From Diphasiastrum complanatum (Eukaryota > Streptophyta > Lycopodiopsida > Lycopodiales > Lycopodiaceae), in the NCBI GenBank assembly GCA_029204225.1, contig CM055111.1:45147255-45211254 (forward strand): 64,000 nucleotides of DNA, in the 5' to 3' direction. A model generated the notes under the pieces. It was not told the origin of the DNA. It ran no database searches and was given only the letters and a program-made list of their open reading frames with translations. Below are positions 34,331 through 45,615 of this stretch, in pieces (the first letter of the stretch is position 1; each line of letters starts with the position of its first letter). Made by a program: the position numbers and the translations under genes.

Positions 34331-36347
34331 TTTTAAATTTTTTTTTTGAGAGATGGACAAGAAGAACAAGAGAAGAGAATCAGTAAACGGTGGATTAGTA
34401 TGGACGAGAATAGAGACAAAAATGGATTTATCTAGCAGAGATGGAGATAGAAGATGGAATAGAGATGGGACAGAAGAATGATGGATGGATAACGGTTGAT
34501 GTGGAGGGAACTGATCGGCTTGATCTGAGGTTCATTCACTTGATTCAGTCCAGGGACGTTGGATCTTGATGGATAATGTGACTGCAACCTAGATTTGACA
34601 AGATCAAATCAGTTTCAGTTGGGTAATAGTGTCATTTTAGCCCTTTTTCTTGATTTTTTGTGGTTTTTTTTTGTTTTTTTTGAGATTTCTTAGTATTTGA
34701 GTGAATCTAACCTTCAACCTTCCTACAGTAGCTGTATCTGGACCATTTCTAGAAAATGTGAGTTCTGCAAGACTTCTTGATGGACATATTTGTTAGGATC
34801 TTGAAAAACTTCAGTTTTTTGGCACTTTTCGGCACTTTTTCTTAGATATTTCAAAATATAACCATTGGATCTTCACAAAAAATTTACAGTAGCCAGATCT
34901 AGGTTAGATATATCTATAAAACTCTTTGCAAAGGTTACTTTCCAGCAGATCTCAGAAAATCATGGAAAAAGTGCATTGTTTTGGAGTTTTTTTTGCAAAA
35001 TTTTAATATTTTATGGGAAAAAAGCCCTCACAGAATAGTATGCACTTGTATCTGAGTCAGATTTACCTGCTCACCAAGCTGAGAGAGTTACTTCCCAAGT
35101 AAACTCAAAAAATCTTGAAAAAAGTGCATTTTTTGGGGGTTTTTTTGCGAAATTCTAATATTTTCTGGGAATAAACCCTTGCAGACTAGTATGCACTTGT
35201 ATCTAAGTCAGATTCACATGCTCACCAAGCTGCAAGAGTTACTTCTGAAGGAAACGCAAAAAAAATCTTGAAAAAAGGCATTTCTTGGGGGTTCTTTTGC
35301 AAAATTTTAAGATTTTCTGGGAATGAACCCTTGCAGACTGGTATGCACTTGTATCTCAGTCAGATTCACATGCTCACCAAGCTGCAAGAGTTACTTCCCA
35401 AGAAAACTCAAAAAATCTTGAAAAAAGTCCCTTTTTTGGGGTTTTTTTTTCAAAATTTTAAGATTTCCTAGGAACAAACTCTTGCAGACTAGTATGCACT
35501 TGTATCTGAGTCAAATTCACCTTCTCACCAAGCCATGAGAGCTACTTCCCAGGGAAACTCAAAAATCTGTTGTCTGAGAGAGTTCTAGGCCACTTTTGCT
35601 CTTGGGAACCTTCACAGGGGCACTTTTTTTGGGATCTAACTCTCGCAGACTTCTTTGTGTCCTTGTCTCAGTGAGATGGAACTTTAGAGAGCTCTGCAAA
35701 GGTTACTTCCCAAGGAAACTTAAAAATTTGTTGTCTGAGAAGGTTCTAGGCCACTTTTTGCACTTGGGAACCTTCATAGGGGCACTTTTTTTGGGATCTA
35801 ACTCTCGCAGACTTCTCTGTGTCCTTGTCTTAGTGAGATGGAACTTCATAGAGCTCTGCAAAGGTTAGTTTTGATTTTTATTTTTTTTTAATATTTTTAC
35901 AAAGGATTTTTGATTTTTTTTTTGAGTTTTTCTCTGTTTTTCAAAATCTGACGGGAACTAACCCTCGCAGACTTCTATGCAGGTCTGGGACAGTACCCTG
36001 GAGCTGCTGCCAGTCATGCGAAGGTTCATGCCCACTGGTTTTTGAGAAATCAAAATCTGATGAGATTTTGCCTCTCTTTTTCCCTCCAAAAACAGATTTT
36101 GAGCTTTTTCTTCTGAATTTTATGGATTAATGAAGGAATTGGGTGGTTGGATCTGATCCTCCTACCTCACAATCTCTCCCTATAGTGCAAACAAACAAAA
36201 AAATCACGAAAAAAACGGCAAAAACTAACACTACACCCACTATTCTACCCTTAAAATTCGATTTTTTGATGAAAAAGAATGATGAGAGAGAAGAAAAGAG
36301 AGAGGGAGAGATTAAGAAAACTATGCAACGAAGCGAGTGTGTGGCGC
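34331..36347 (-). other. E leader with repeated stem-loop units
   Basis: About 2 kb of A/T-tract-rich leader between gag and the primer site. It contains at least four inverted-arm units like those of D: 35960-35969/36017-36026, 35800-35809/35857-35866, 35638-35647/35695-35704 and 35174-35183/35231-35240. On the element's sense (minus) strand, several arm differences are G-U pairs. Confidence 0.75.
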
Positions 36348-36365
36348 TCCCCGACAACGGCGCCA
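36348..36365 (-). promoter_or_regulatory. E primer-binding site
   Basis: On the minus strand it reads TGGCGCCGTTGTCGGGGA, one base from the usual Athila/Tat site. It adjoins the LTR. Confidence 0.85.
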
Positions 36366-36366
36366 C

Positions 36367-37101
36367 TGTTGTGTCGTCGATGTAGCATAGGGGTCCGTCG
36401 CTGGGAGCGGCAACCTCGCCTTCACCTGCATAGCAAGAAGAGAGAGGGAGAGGAGAGAGAGGAGAAAGAGAGTGGAGAGAGGGAGAGAGAGAACGCCTAG
36501 GTTGAGAAAGGCTTCGGAAGCACGAGCGCCTATCCAAAGCTATTCTATCCCAACGTATGGAGAGAGGGATAAGAGAGAGGGATAAGAGACAGAGAGAGAG
36601 AGAGATGGAGATGGAGAAACCAAGAGAGTTTTATTAGAATGAGAATGGAAGATGATACAATACAAAGGAAATGGCTCCCTCTTATAGATTTTAGAGGTGA
36701 CCCTCCTTCACTCTCATTGGCCACTTCATTGGGACAAGGATTCTAATCCAAGCCTTTAAAATAAGCATAACTTAACTCTGTTGGTGCTAAGAAAGCACAA
36801 GGGCACTCACATGATTCATGTGAGTTTTAAGTTGGGCCCTTTTAGCTTTTTTATTTGCAACTTGACTTAGGGCCTCTAATGTCATTTTAGAGTTTTAAGT
36901 CCCTAGTCTCTTATTCCTAGGAATTACAACTTGCTACTTGTGCTCATTGGGTTGGGCTTACACGCGTAAGATGCCAGTGCCCTCGCACTTATTACCCTAC
37001 TTACAATGTACTGTGGCGGGGCCCACTAGGTAAGGCTGGCCAACAGTATCTTAAGTGGTGGGACCCACTTGTTTATTATTGTGTAGGAAATACCCACAAC
37101 A
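36367..37101 (-). repeat. E 5' LTR
   Basis: It lies between the primer site and a terminus CCCACAACA (minus strand TGTTGTGGG). A GA-rich purine tract occupies about 36420-36612. No second LTR of E is in the window, so its extent rests on the TG...CA ends. Confidence 0.7.
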
Positions 37102-38600
37102 ATATTAAGATCAAATGTTCTACATGTGCATCCTACATAAGAACGCAAGGCACAATATTACAAGCTGAATTCCGGAAACAACAATTTAACAAGCCGAATC
37201 ACTGAGAGGACGACAAGTTGATGTCAAATCCTACAATAAATCGGGCCTCAATATAGTTATTATTACGTAAATGGAGGTTAGTTGTCCTTGTTCCTAAAAA
37301 GAGCAAAAAGCAAACCCCCCCCCACACACACACCAAAAAAAGAAAGAAAGCAAAAAGCAAAGAACCCGCCCACGTGTTCCTAAAGCAGTTGGGCGGGCTT
37401 GGGCCATTAATGTCCACCGCCATCCTCTTCTTCCCCCCCCCCCCCCTCCCGCCGCCCCCCTCTACCTCCTCGTTGGTTATCTCTTGCGGTTTGTTGTTCG
37501 TTGCTTCTCTCTCGCTGGTGCTCTCTTGCTGCTCGTTGCTTCTCTCTCGCTGGTTCTCTCCTGCTACTTGTTGGCTCTCACCTTCAGCTACCTGGTCCTG
37601 GTTCCTGCTCACATCACTGGGCCTCCTACTTGCAAGCTTTCAGCCTCCTGCTAACATTTGAGAGTTGTTGCTCCATAATTGTGGCTGCCACAAAGCCATT
37701 CTAGTACTAGCTTCATCGTTGTTGGCTAGCAAATGATGTATTTCATCTCTGCTCTTTACTGATGATCAATACCTTTTGAAATACATGCAAGTCTGGTGTG
37801 CCTCTCCCCTTCTCTCTTGCTCTTCTTTTGCTTGTTGTTTTTCTCTACTCTTATTCCTCTTCTGCATGCCTTCTCTCCTGCTCTTCTTCTGATTGTTGTC
37901 ACAATGTGTTTTTAAAGGGCTTTAATGTGCATCTTTTAAAGGAGTGCTCAATGCTTCCATGACTTGATTTCAAGCAAGAGGTTGCAGAAGATGATTAGAA
38001 GTGGATTTCAAACAAGAGACCACATTACTGTTTGCTAGCTACTTGATCAATCATCACTAGATTTTGCAAAGACCTGATTTCTAGTGAAGTTCAAGCAAGA
38101 CGTTGCAGTTTGGTATGTCAGAAGTTTTGCAATTGCTGTTGAAATTTGATTGTTGCTAGAAATTCAGTTTGGATGCTATTATTTGAATTGCGTTTGTTAA
38201 AATATTTGAATAGTTTGAACATTGAGCAAGTCATAGAAGTTTGGTGTTCCAAAGTGTCAAAATTTGGGTAGAAACGTAGACAAAATAGGCTGGAACTACC
38301 ATTAATTAGCTTTCTTGTTTACATTTTTGTGAAAGTGTGAGTGCTCTACTGAATTTTTTAGAAAATCTTTTTCTGAGAATGAGTTGGCTGAAGTGGAAAG
38401 AATTCAGGCCGTTGAAATGAAGCAGGGTAACGCCTTGTGGTACCCTCTCACACGTTTTGTGCTAGCTCACATTCTCTATGAGGTGCATGTATTTTCAATG
38501 TTTAAGTTTGTCGATATTTTCAAAGTATACAAATGAACTAATTTAAGTGTTGATGCAAATAGAATGATATAAAGAGTGACCTAGAAGATGTGCCCAAGAA
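37102..38600. other. Unassigned sequence
   Basis: This contains a C-run (about 37431-37447), a short duplicated CT-rich stretch (about 37495-37570, GTTGCTTCTCTCTCGCTGG twice) and ordinary AT-rich sequence. Low-complexity ORFs here are not supported as genes. Confidence 0.4.
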
Positions 38601-39700
38601 ATTTAATGCTGCTGGACAAAGCTCATAAGACTTTAAAAGATGTTGACTGTGGTTCATTTATGATGGACAAGCAAGATGGGTAAGACATTGGGTGTGGTAA
38701 ACCCAGCCCTTGATGGTTTGAGTTGGTCAACAACAAAGAACAATCAAGCATTTGGATCACTCTTGGGCTCGAAAAACTACACCACTTGCGTTGTTTGACA
38801 TGCTCGAATGATACAAAGTGTAAGTGGTTAAAGTGGTGCACTGGCCCAATATCGAGACAGTTTGGGATCCTGAAGATCGACAAAGAGTTCAAAACATGGG
38901 TTACCAAGGAAACTTGGTTGGAGCACTTGTTGGACACTGTGAAAGTTCTTCAAGAATGCATGGCATTAAGTGAGTAATCCTCATAGGCTGTGCTTGCTTA
39001 AATATAAAAAAACTATGTTGCACTCACAATGCGTATTGATGTTAAAGTGAAATATGCTAATGCAATATTTTGTTTTGTTGGGGCCATTGCATATTGACAA
39101 TGTCGAGTCGTTGCAAGATTACTTCACGAATTTCAAAGTGTAGTATAGAAAAAGAATGTTCTCTGCTATTGAATGCAACATAGAACTGGCAAAAGGAGCC
39201 AAAGAGCAACCAAACATGAGGGGTAGCATAAAGAGAGTTGTTTGGAGGTAAAATACATTCATTGTTCGATTCTCTACACATGAGCAAATTGTGCCTGTTG
39301 CATTCATTAAATTCTAATATAGAGAAATCTAAACTTATTGGTAGCAGGTACATTGCGCATCTTGTGAAAACAAAAAAACTTGATAAGATGCCATCATCAT
39401 ACTTCAAGCTTTGGACACGGAGAGAGGATAAAGAAACTTGCATGTACTACGATACTTTCTATTTCTATGCCAAGTGAAGTCTGAGTGACTGGGAGAAAAC
39501 AATCCATGGTGCATTGATTTTCCAGAAGGTTCGTGCCCAGATGATGAGATGGAAAGCTATCGCATGCAAGAAAAAGGAGCTTTGCCTGCACCAAGTGTGG
39601 ATATTGATGTGACTCATGTGGAATTTGAAATGGGTGCCACACTGGAGACGAGACTGAATGAAACTGACCTGCAAAGTCCCAACATAGTGTCCTAACAACA
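38601..39700 (+). pseudogene. Degenerate coding-like region, unrecognised
   Basis: Several + strand stretches read as protein when single stops are ignored. Examples: a frame near 39100-39240 (QDYFTNFKV, RKRMFSAIECNIELAKGAKEQ), and one near 39510-39693 with PDDEMESYRMQEKGALPAPS and ETRLNETDLQSPNIVS before a stop. Stops at TAG/TAA where CAG/CAA would fit suggest old decay. I do not recognise the protein. It could be a host pseudogene or part of an unknown element. Confidence 0.3.
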
Positions 39701-40023
39701 TTTTTCTAGATATATATGTAAGTCATAAGAGTAAGAAAATTGTAGGGGCATGATACAACCTCGATTGTTATTTCCACCGCTAAGCGGAAGCGTGAGGAGT
39801 TTGAGTTTGCTAGGCCTACACATTACCCACTCTCAAGCCGGAGCAAGGTCCTACTCATAATTTTATTTGTTGTATGTGGAACGCCCTTGCTTTCGTTGAT
39901 TGTTGAGAGCTTTATTTGGCATGTATGGAACACAATGATTTTCGCCTATGTTGTGTAATTGTGACACATATTTTTTCATTTGTGATAGATATTCACGTTG
40001 TGTCGAGACATATTGAATATTGC
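39701..40023. other. Unassigned sequence
   Basis: No gene or repeat seen. AT-rich. Confidence 0.35.
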
Positions 40024-40639
40024 GAAATGTGTTGCTGCTAATACCACTGTTGATGAGATGCATTCCTTTTTATCACATGTGCTTTGTATCTTGATACCTT
40101 GCCATCAGTTCCATACTTGTACTTATAGATCCATTTGCATTTCACAGTCTTTCTACCATCTGGTACTGGTTCAAGTGTCCAGACTTTGTTGGTTGCCATG
40201 CAGTGAATTTCTTCCTCCATTGTTTGTATCCATTTGTCCTTCTCTGGACTATCAATGGCTTTTTCATAGCTTTGTGGTTTACCTCCTACAAAATTCTTCC
40301 ATTGTTGAGGATGAATTGTCAGGTGCATATTTGACAAGTGCTTTGTGATCTCTTGCTGATCTACGTAGAGATTGCTCAGGTGCTGCTTTTGCTTTGCCTT
40401 TGTCTTTGTGGCTAGGTGCAAAACCATTGTGGGTTCCTAGTGTTCTAGTTGTAGGAGTTTCGGTAGCTCGTTCGTCATCTGAAGCATCACTCAACTTAGG
40501 TGGTAAGAGAACATCTTGTTCCAAGTGTTCATCATCTACTCCCTCTATCGATGTGTGTAAATCATCGTATGTCTTGCTTAGAATCTCGTAACCAATAGGG
40601 TCTCCATCAATCATTGTTGTAGCTTCATCAAATCTTATG
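40024..40639 (-). pseudogene. pol: Copia RT/linker fragment F
   Basis: Minus-strand frames read the integrase-RT linker (RFDEATT-like start, SLRRSARDHKALVKYAPD) and the first RT blocks (DKWIQTMEEEIHCMATNKVW, KCKWIYKYKYGTDGKVSRYKA). No RT palm, RNase H or LTR accompanies it. The fragment directly abuts the MYND pseudogene. Confidence 0.8.
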
Positions 40640-41490
40640 TCTCTGACAGTCTTGATCTGATTGGATTATGGTCTCTCTCTCCCCACTCAACCGCAAGCCT
40701 GCAATCATACTTGTGCCGGATCTTCCAGTCAAGTGCTTGGCAGGCTCTTGAACAGTAATTAATGGTACCACAAGCAGACCATCTTCTAAACTCGTGCTTT
40801 CTAGTTTCAGGTCTCCCACAATTGGCATGAGAGCACAATCTCAAACCACAGGCTGGGGGATGAACAGCAAACCCATCAACTAAAAAATTGTTGGCAACAT
40901 GGAGCTTAGGAGGAGGGACATTACAGCCAAAGTCACTCAGAAGAAAACACCCACTATTCTGAAAGAGACGTAGAACGGGATGGCGATCTGCATTGTCACC
41001 CACTAAAAATCCTGCATGATCTAGAAATGCTCTTTGTATAGCATCAGCCTTGTCCAGCACAGACTGGAGAGGCATTCGATGATGAGCACAACTTACACCT
41101 CTCATATTCGCAGTCGTTACAGTAGGATTGTCCCCACGAAACTCCGTGGAGAGGCTGCCATAGCTGCTGCTGCTGCCTCTCTCACGTTGGCTTCCAGCAG
41201 ATCGACCTTTGTGCACATTTTTGATAATGCCATAACCGTCCTATAGGAAGTGACCAAGCTCACGCATGGCGTCTACATGACCTAAAGAAACTGCGCGTGC
41301 ACACAATGCAACACCAGCCTTTAAATCCTTGTCCTTCCGTGTACCTCCACTTCCATTGAACTGGATAACAGTGAGCAAGTGAAGAGCGAAAGAGTGTGAA
41401 GCCATAGTAGCCTTTGCCATCAAAGATGCACCTCCACCTCTGACGGACAGATAGTAAAAGCGAATATGCAAAAATCTCAAGTCGAAAAGA
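40640..41490 (-). pseudogene. F-box/MYND zinc-finger protein, 3' part, broken
   Basis: The reading matches the C-terminal part of plant F-box proteins with a MYND finger (the At1g67340 type). These have an F-box for SCF ubiquitin ligase, Sel1-like helical repeats and a C-terminal MYND zinc finger. Seen: GGASLMAKATMASHSFALHLL, VIQFNGSGGT and DKDLKAGVALCARAVSLGHVDA (Sel1 region), CFLLSDFGCNVP, CSHANCGRPETRKHEFRR, then CGTINYCSRACQALDWKIRHKYDC. An in-frame TAG at 41241-41243 follows GHFL. One zinc-ligand Cys is Trp (RRWSACG). The F-box part is not found, and the 3' end runs into copia fragment F. Confidence 0.85.
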
Positions 41491-41622
41491 ATAAGAACTT
41501 TGTAGGGAAGCGCATGATATTAGTAAGATGCTAAGCATAAGCGTCTGATGACAGACCTTCATCGTAAAGATGGAAGAGAAAACGTAGATAAGATGGCCGC
41601 TGAAAAGCTTACCTGGATAATG

Positions 41623-41812
41623 TGGTTCTTGAAACTATCATTTTGATTTTCTTTTATGCTGCGATAATCGGCATAAAGGGCAGTCATCAGATAGCATGTC
41701 CAGTAAACCCATACAGTATATGGAAAGCTATCCCAGATGCTCGACCCAATTGTGCAAATGAAGTAGGAAATGTCAGCAACACCTAGGCAATCTGGAAGGC
41801 CTCAATATGTTA
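41623..41812 (-). other. Possible exon, unrecognised
   Basis: On the minus strand about 57 codons stay open between an AG acceptor-like site (near 41795) and a GTAAGC donor (near 41613). The reading is hydrophobic and aromatic (SYFICTIGSSIWDSFPYTVW, WTCYLMTALYADYRS), suggestive of a membrane protein. I cannot name it. It could be chance. Confidence 0.25.
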
Positions 41813-42173
41813 AATAGTAGACACTCTTGATTCTAAAAAGGAGACGCTACGAATATAAATATGCACGGCGAACCAAGAGATCAGTAAACAGTTTTTATTC
41901 TTATTAATCAGAAATGCTACATAAGTAGTTATCTTAAAAAAGAGAACAGGCGTTGATTGGATATATGACGAAAATTGGGATCACCTGCGAGGACGAAGCA
42001 GTAAGCCAAGAATCAAGAGATGAGCCACCTTCCCATAACACAAGAGAAAATAAAGTTATCCAAGTGTTGTCTAAAGGCGCAGGTTTTGAATTCAATGATG
42101 AAAATGTCATTGCTCTACCAATGTGGCGGGAATGTAAGAATTGTAAAAATTTAAAGCGAGAAGAGGAAAATAC

Positions 42174-42261
42174 CTTTCAACACCAGCTCCAGACAATCTG
42201 GATTTTAGCCAAGAACAAAAGGGCCATGGTTAGAGTGGATGCAATGGATTCATAAGCTGCA
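42174..42261 (-). pseudogene. Cytochrome P450 (CYP85 clan), second half of I-helix exon
   Basis: Continuing from the part at 47723-47882, the minus strand reads AAYESIASTLTMALLFLAK, then NPDCLELVLKG to a GT donor at 42172-42173. This is the I-helix of plant P450s, which activates oxygen at the heme; the usual (A/G)GX(D/E)T(T/S) motif is AAYESI here. The A-run before NPD is one base short, a frameshift. The exon is cut by copia G. Later exons (K-helix ExxR, heme-binding Cys) were not found to the left. Confidence 0.75.
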
Positions 42262-42524
42262 TGTTAGAAATCAATGATAAACTTAATTGTTACTGTTTAC
42301 GAGGTACATTAATGTTGACAGCTGTGACTAGCTGTCATTAGCAGTAGGGTAGCCTATTAGTCTACTCGTAGGTCTTCTCTCTCTATCAGGGATTCAAGGT
42401 TTATTTGTACATTTGACATTCAGTATGATATAGAGTGATAGTGTGATTGTGCGTGTTCTTCTTCCGCCTTCTTGTGGTGAATGCTTATGGTGAATGTTTG
42501 ATGTTGCATATCTGATTGTTGACA
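42262..42524 (+). repeat. G 5' LTR
   Basis: A short LTR starting TGTTAGAAATCAATGA and ending GATTGTTGACA, directly followed by the primer site. Confidence 0.93.
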
Positions 42525-42536
42525 TGATATCAGAGC
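42525..42536 (+). promoter_or_regulatory. G primer-binding site
   Basis: TGATATCAGAGC, one base from the copia Met-tRNA site, flush against the LTR. Confidence 0.85.
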
Positions 42537-43389
42537 AGCAATAGTCATGCGTGCTTGATCAGTGGATACAGCTTGTCACAGGCTCCGCAACGAAGTGAGA
42601 AATTCCTTCACGGGAGGTGAAAGCTTGGAGAGATAAAATCGGTTGGAAGAAATATTTCTTTGGTGTATTTTGCAGGTATGGAGATCAAAATCATCAGTGG
42701 GGAACAAAGACACAGTCCCGGAGGCATTAGAAAGGCCAGGGTAGTATCAGACAGATTGAAAATCTGTTGAGTGGGAGAGATTTTTACTATACTTCTAAGT
42801 TGTTGTGGAAAGTGCTATTTGTGTGAGAGGTTTGCCAAGAAATCTCTCATTTGTCTGTTTGGAGTACTGCAAATCACACTAGACAGTGTCTTGTATTACC
42901 ATTCAGAGTTAGGAGGTTTTATACTTCTCACATTACTGATCTCGGTCTTTTGAACAATCACACATTTCGAAATCTTTGCAAAGAGGAGGCGGCGTAGCCA
43001 TCGTGCCGAAGTGGGGAATCTAGTATATTCCCTCTGAAAGTTCTGATATTCCCTCTACTTTTCATCTTTTCCGTACCAATATCGGATCGACGCGCCAAAT
43101 GTAGGAAAAATCCTGAACAGTCGTACATCCGCGCGTCTTACAAATATAGCATATTCGTACCAATATCGGATCCACGTGCCAAAAGTAAAGAAAATACTGA
43201 GCAGTCGTACATCCGCTCGTCATACCGATATCGCATACCCGTACCAATATCGGATCCATGTGCGCGAGCTAAAGAGAATCTCGTGCAGTCGTGCACCCGC
43301 GCGTCGTACCGATATCAGGTGTCCAACAAAAAAAAAATTATAGTTCTATGGTGTGATAAATTTTGTGATTTAGACTCATCTATCCAGTA
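42537..43389 (+). other. G leader
   Basis: About 850 bp before gag. Its last part holds three 84-bp direct repeats, listed separately. No gene is seen. Confidence 0.6.
43072..43323 (+). repeat. Three 84-bp tandem repeats in G leader
   Basis: Copies start at 43072, 43156 and 43240 with CGTACCAATATCGGATC. Each also contains CAGTCGTACATCCGCGCGTC and a GATATCGCAT-type end. The spacing is exactly 84 bp. Divergence is moderate. Confidence 0.88.
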
Positions 43390-44238
43390 ATGGCAACTCT
43401 AAGCGAGTGTGTCCTTAATGAGTCAAGCAAATTGGAAGGTGTCGGCAACTATGCAGTTTGGAAATTCAAACTGAAGAACATTTTGATGGAAAAGGAGCTA
43501 TGGGAGATCGTGACAGGTGAAGAGACAAGACCAGTGATTGAAGAAGATCAGCGGACATTTGATAGGAGAAAACCAAAAGCCCAGAATTTCATCAACCTAT
43601 CAGTTAGAGATGCAATTATTCCCTATATTTCAGATTCAGAAGGACCAAAAGAAGCGTGGGATACATTGAAGGCATTGTTTGAAACGACAAATACATCTCG
43701 AATATTGTTTCTGAAGACGAAGTTGCATACATTGCGGATGGGAGATGGTGCAACTATTGTCGATCACATACTGAAGATCAAATAGATCTGTGACCAAACA
43801 GCAGCAATCGGAGAGCGAGTACAAGATCGTGAGATCGTGCAATTGACATTGAATAGTCTGAGTGAGTCACATCAGATGTTTGTGATGAGTATAGCCACAA
43901 GAGAAAATCTTCCAACCTATGAAGAACTAGGTAGATTGCTTTTGCAAGAAGAGCAACGTCAAGAGAATTTGGATTATCGTAACAGGAGCTATGATCAAGC
44001 TCTTGCGGTTAGAGGACGAGGTGGAAGATTTGGTCGTGGAAGGTATCAATCGATAGGAGGAAACTCAAGCTGGGAATCATTTCAACAATTCCATGAGCAA
44101 GTCAATGATGGTCCTAATCGAGGCAACTGGAATCAAGTTCGCGGTCAAGGACGCAGCTATTCAAGACAAAATAAACCTGGAAATTGTAGGTACTGCAACA
44201 AACCTGGCCACTGGGAGCGTGAATGCTTCAAGGAATAG
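43390..44238 (+). pseudogene. gag: G gag, one stop
   Basis: It starts MATLSECVLNESSKLEGVGN and reads NYAVWKFKLKNILMEKELW and PKEAWDTLKALFETTNTSR. A TAG at 43783-43785 sits where the family has a sense codon. The frame continues with LTLNSLSESHQMFVMS, an Arg/Gly-rich segment and a zinc knuckle CRYCNKPGHWEREC (CX2CX4HX4C) at about 44187-44230. A TAG at 44236-44238 precedes the protease frame. Confidence 0.87.
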
Positions 44239-44934
44239 AAGGAGATGGAACAAAGAAAAGACAAATGGCAAGCGGGAAATTATGCTGATCAACATCAATT
44301 TGATGACTATTATTATGAAGATAATTATATTGATCAACATCAATACGATGATGATCAATATGAAGATGATACAGGTGAGAGTTCAAAATTGTTCATTACA
44401 GCATTAATGACAAGTGATGAAGCCAAGGATACCTGGTACATTGATAGTGGTGCACCCAAGCACACGACTTCAAGGAAAGAGTGGTTTTCCGAACTCAAGG
44501 AAACTGACAATGGTGATGAAGTTGGACAAGCTAATGGCAAATTGCTATCTGTTAAAAGAGTTGGAGTGGTACCAGTGAAGTTAGCCAATGGGAAGATAAA
44601 GCAGATAAGCAATGTGCAATATGTACCTGGCTTAGCTAACAATCTACTATCTATTGGGACGATGGCTGATCAACAACTCAAGGTTGAGTTTGACAATGAC
44701 AAATGTCTTGTCAAAGACATCAAGAATCACTACAAAGTGATTGCTACAAGAGCTAGAGTCAACGTGAATCGACTCTACAAATTGAATGCGAGATCTTTTA
44801 CTCAAGCTATGGTAAGCACTGTTGATAGTCGAAGTGATCTTTGGAATCAAAGGTTTGGTCATATTAGTGCTCAAAGCTTGCAGATCCTTAAAAGAGGTAA
44901 TCTAGTTGTTGGATTGCATGATATCTCTTTTTAA
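44239..44934 (+). CDS. pol: G protease and pre-integrase
   Basis: Open for 229 codons. An acidic Asp/Tyr/His-rich spacer is followed by the protease active site WYIDSGAPKHTTS (about 44434-44472) and NVQYVPGLANNLLSIG, the usual C-terminal block. LWNQRFGHISAQSLQIL of the pre-integrase follows, ending at TAA 44932. Confidence 0.87.
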   Translation, partial: KEMEQRKDKWQAGNYADQHQFDDYYYEDNYIDQHQYDDDQYEDDTGESSKLFITALMTSDEAKDTWYIDSGAPKHTTSRKEWFSELKETDNGDEVGQANGKLLSVKRVGVVPVKLANGKIKQISNVQYVPGLANNLLSIGTMADQQLKVEFDNDKCLVKDIKNHYKVIATRARVNVNRLYKLNARSFTQAMVSTVDSRSDLWNQRFGHISAQSLQILKRGNLVVGLHDISF

Positions 44935-45615
44935 GGATAAATTTGCGAGGGTTGTATATTGGGAAAACAGCATAGAGAGAGAGATTTCCAAAAGATGGAG
45001 CAAGAAGAGCCAATGGCATTCTTGATCTTGTTCATAGTGATCTGTGTGGACCAATACAAACTAGTTCCATTAGTGGTTGTTACTATTTCGTCACATTTAT
45101 TGATGACTATAGTAGACATATCTGGATTTATTTCATAAGCAAGAAATCTGATGCTTTTGTCAAGTTTAGAGAGTTCAAGGCTCTAGTTGAAAAACAAACA
45201 GGTTGTTATATTAAGACCCTCAGATCAGATGGTGGCGGTGAGTATTTTCCAACAAAGTTTATAAAATTTTGCAAGGATCAGGGGATCAAGAGACAAAGCA
45301 ATACACCCTATTCACCACAACAGAATAGAGTTGTAGAATGAAAAAACAGATCCATTGTGGAGATGGCTAGGGCAATGCTTAAGAGCAAGGGTTTGCTAAA
45401 TACTTTTTGGGCAGAAGCATGCAACACAGCCAATCATATCTTGAATTGATGTCCTACGAAGTTTGTGGAGGGTAAGACACCTTACGAAGCTTTTACTGGA
45501 AGTATTTGGTTGTGATGCTTACACTCATGTACCTGATGAAAAATGAAAGAAGCTGGATGCAAAAGTTGTAAAGTGTATTTTCCTTGGATATGATGAAAGA
45601 GCCAAGGAATATAGG
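44935..45615 (+). pseudogene. pol: G integrase
   Basis: Seen: LDLVHSDLCGPIQTSS, FVTFIDDYSRHIWIYF (Asp), LRSDGGGEYFPTKF (Asp) and TPYSPQQNRVVE (Glu). After a TGA near 45339 come NRSIVEMARAMLKSKGLLNT and LNCPTKFVEGKTPYEAF-like sequence with another TGA. A small deletion near 45495 removes part of the KPNVSHLRVFG-like block. Confidence 0.82.

Larger units (their letters stand above)
32582..37101 (-). mobile_element. Gypsy element E, truncated
   Basis: It is a minus-strand relative of D with its own 5' LTR (36367-37101), primer site and leader. Only gag follows. Pol and the 3' LTR are absent because the sequence ends at D's right LTR. Parts of the leader align well with D's leader when reverse-complemented. 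Confidence 0.8.

Noticed and set aside
36127-36537. Frames across the E primer site and LTR
   Set aside because: They cross the LTR boundary and a GA-rich tract; not coding.
37199-37612. 137-codon Gln/Glu/Gly frame on the minus strand
   Set aside because: Low-complexity CT-rich DNA; no domain or splice support.
39510-39700. Resemblance of DDEMESYRM to the splicing factor SLU7 tail
   Set aside because: The match is limited to about eight residues and the rest does not fit.
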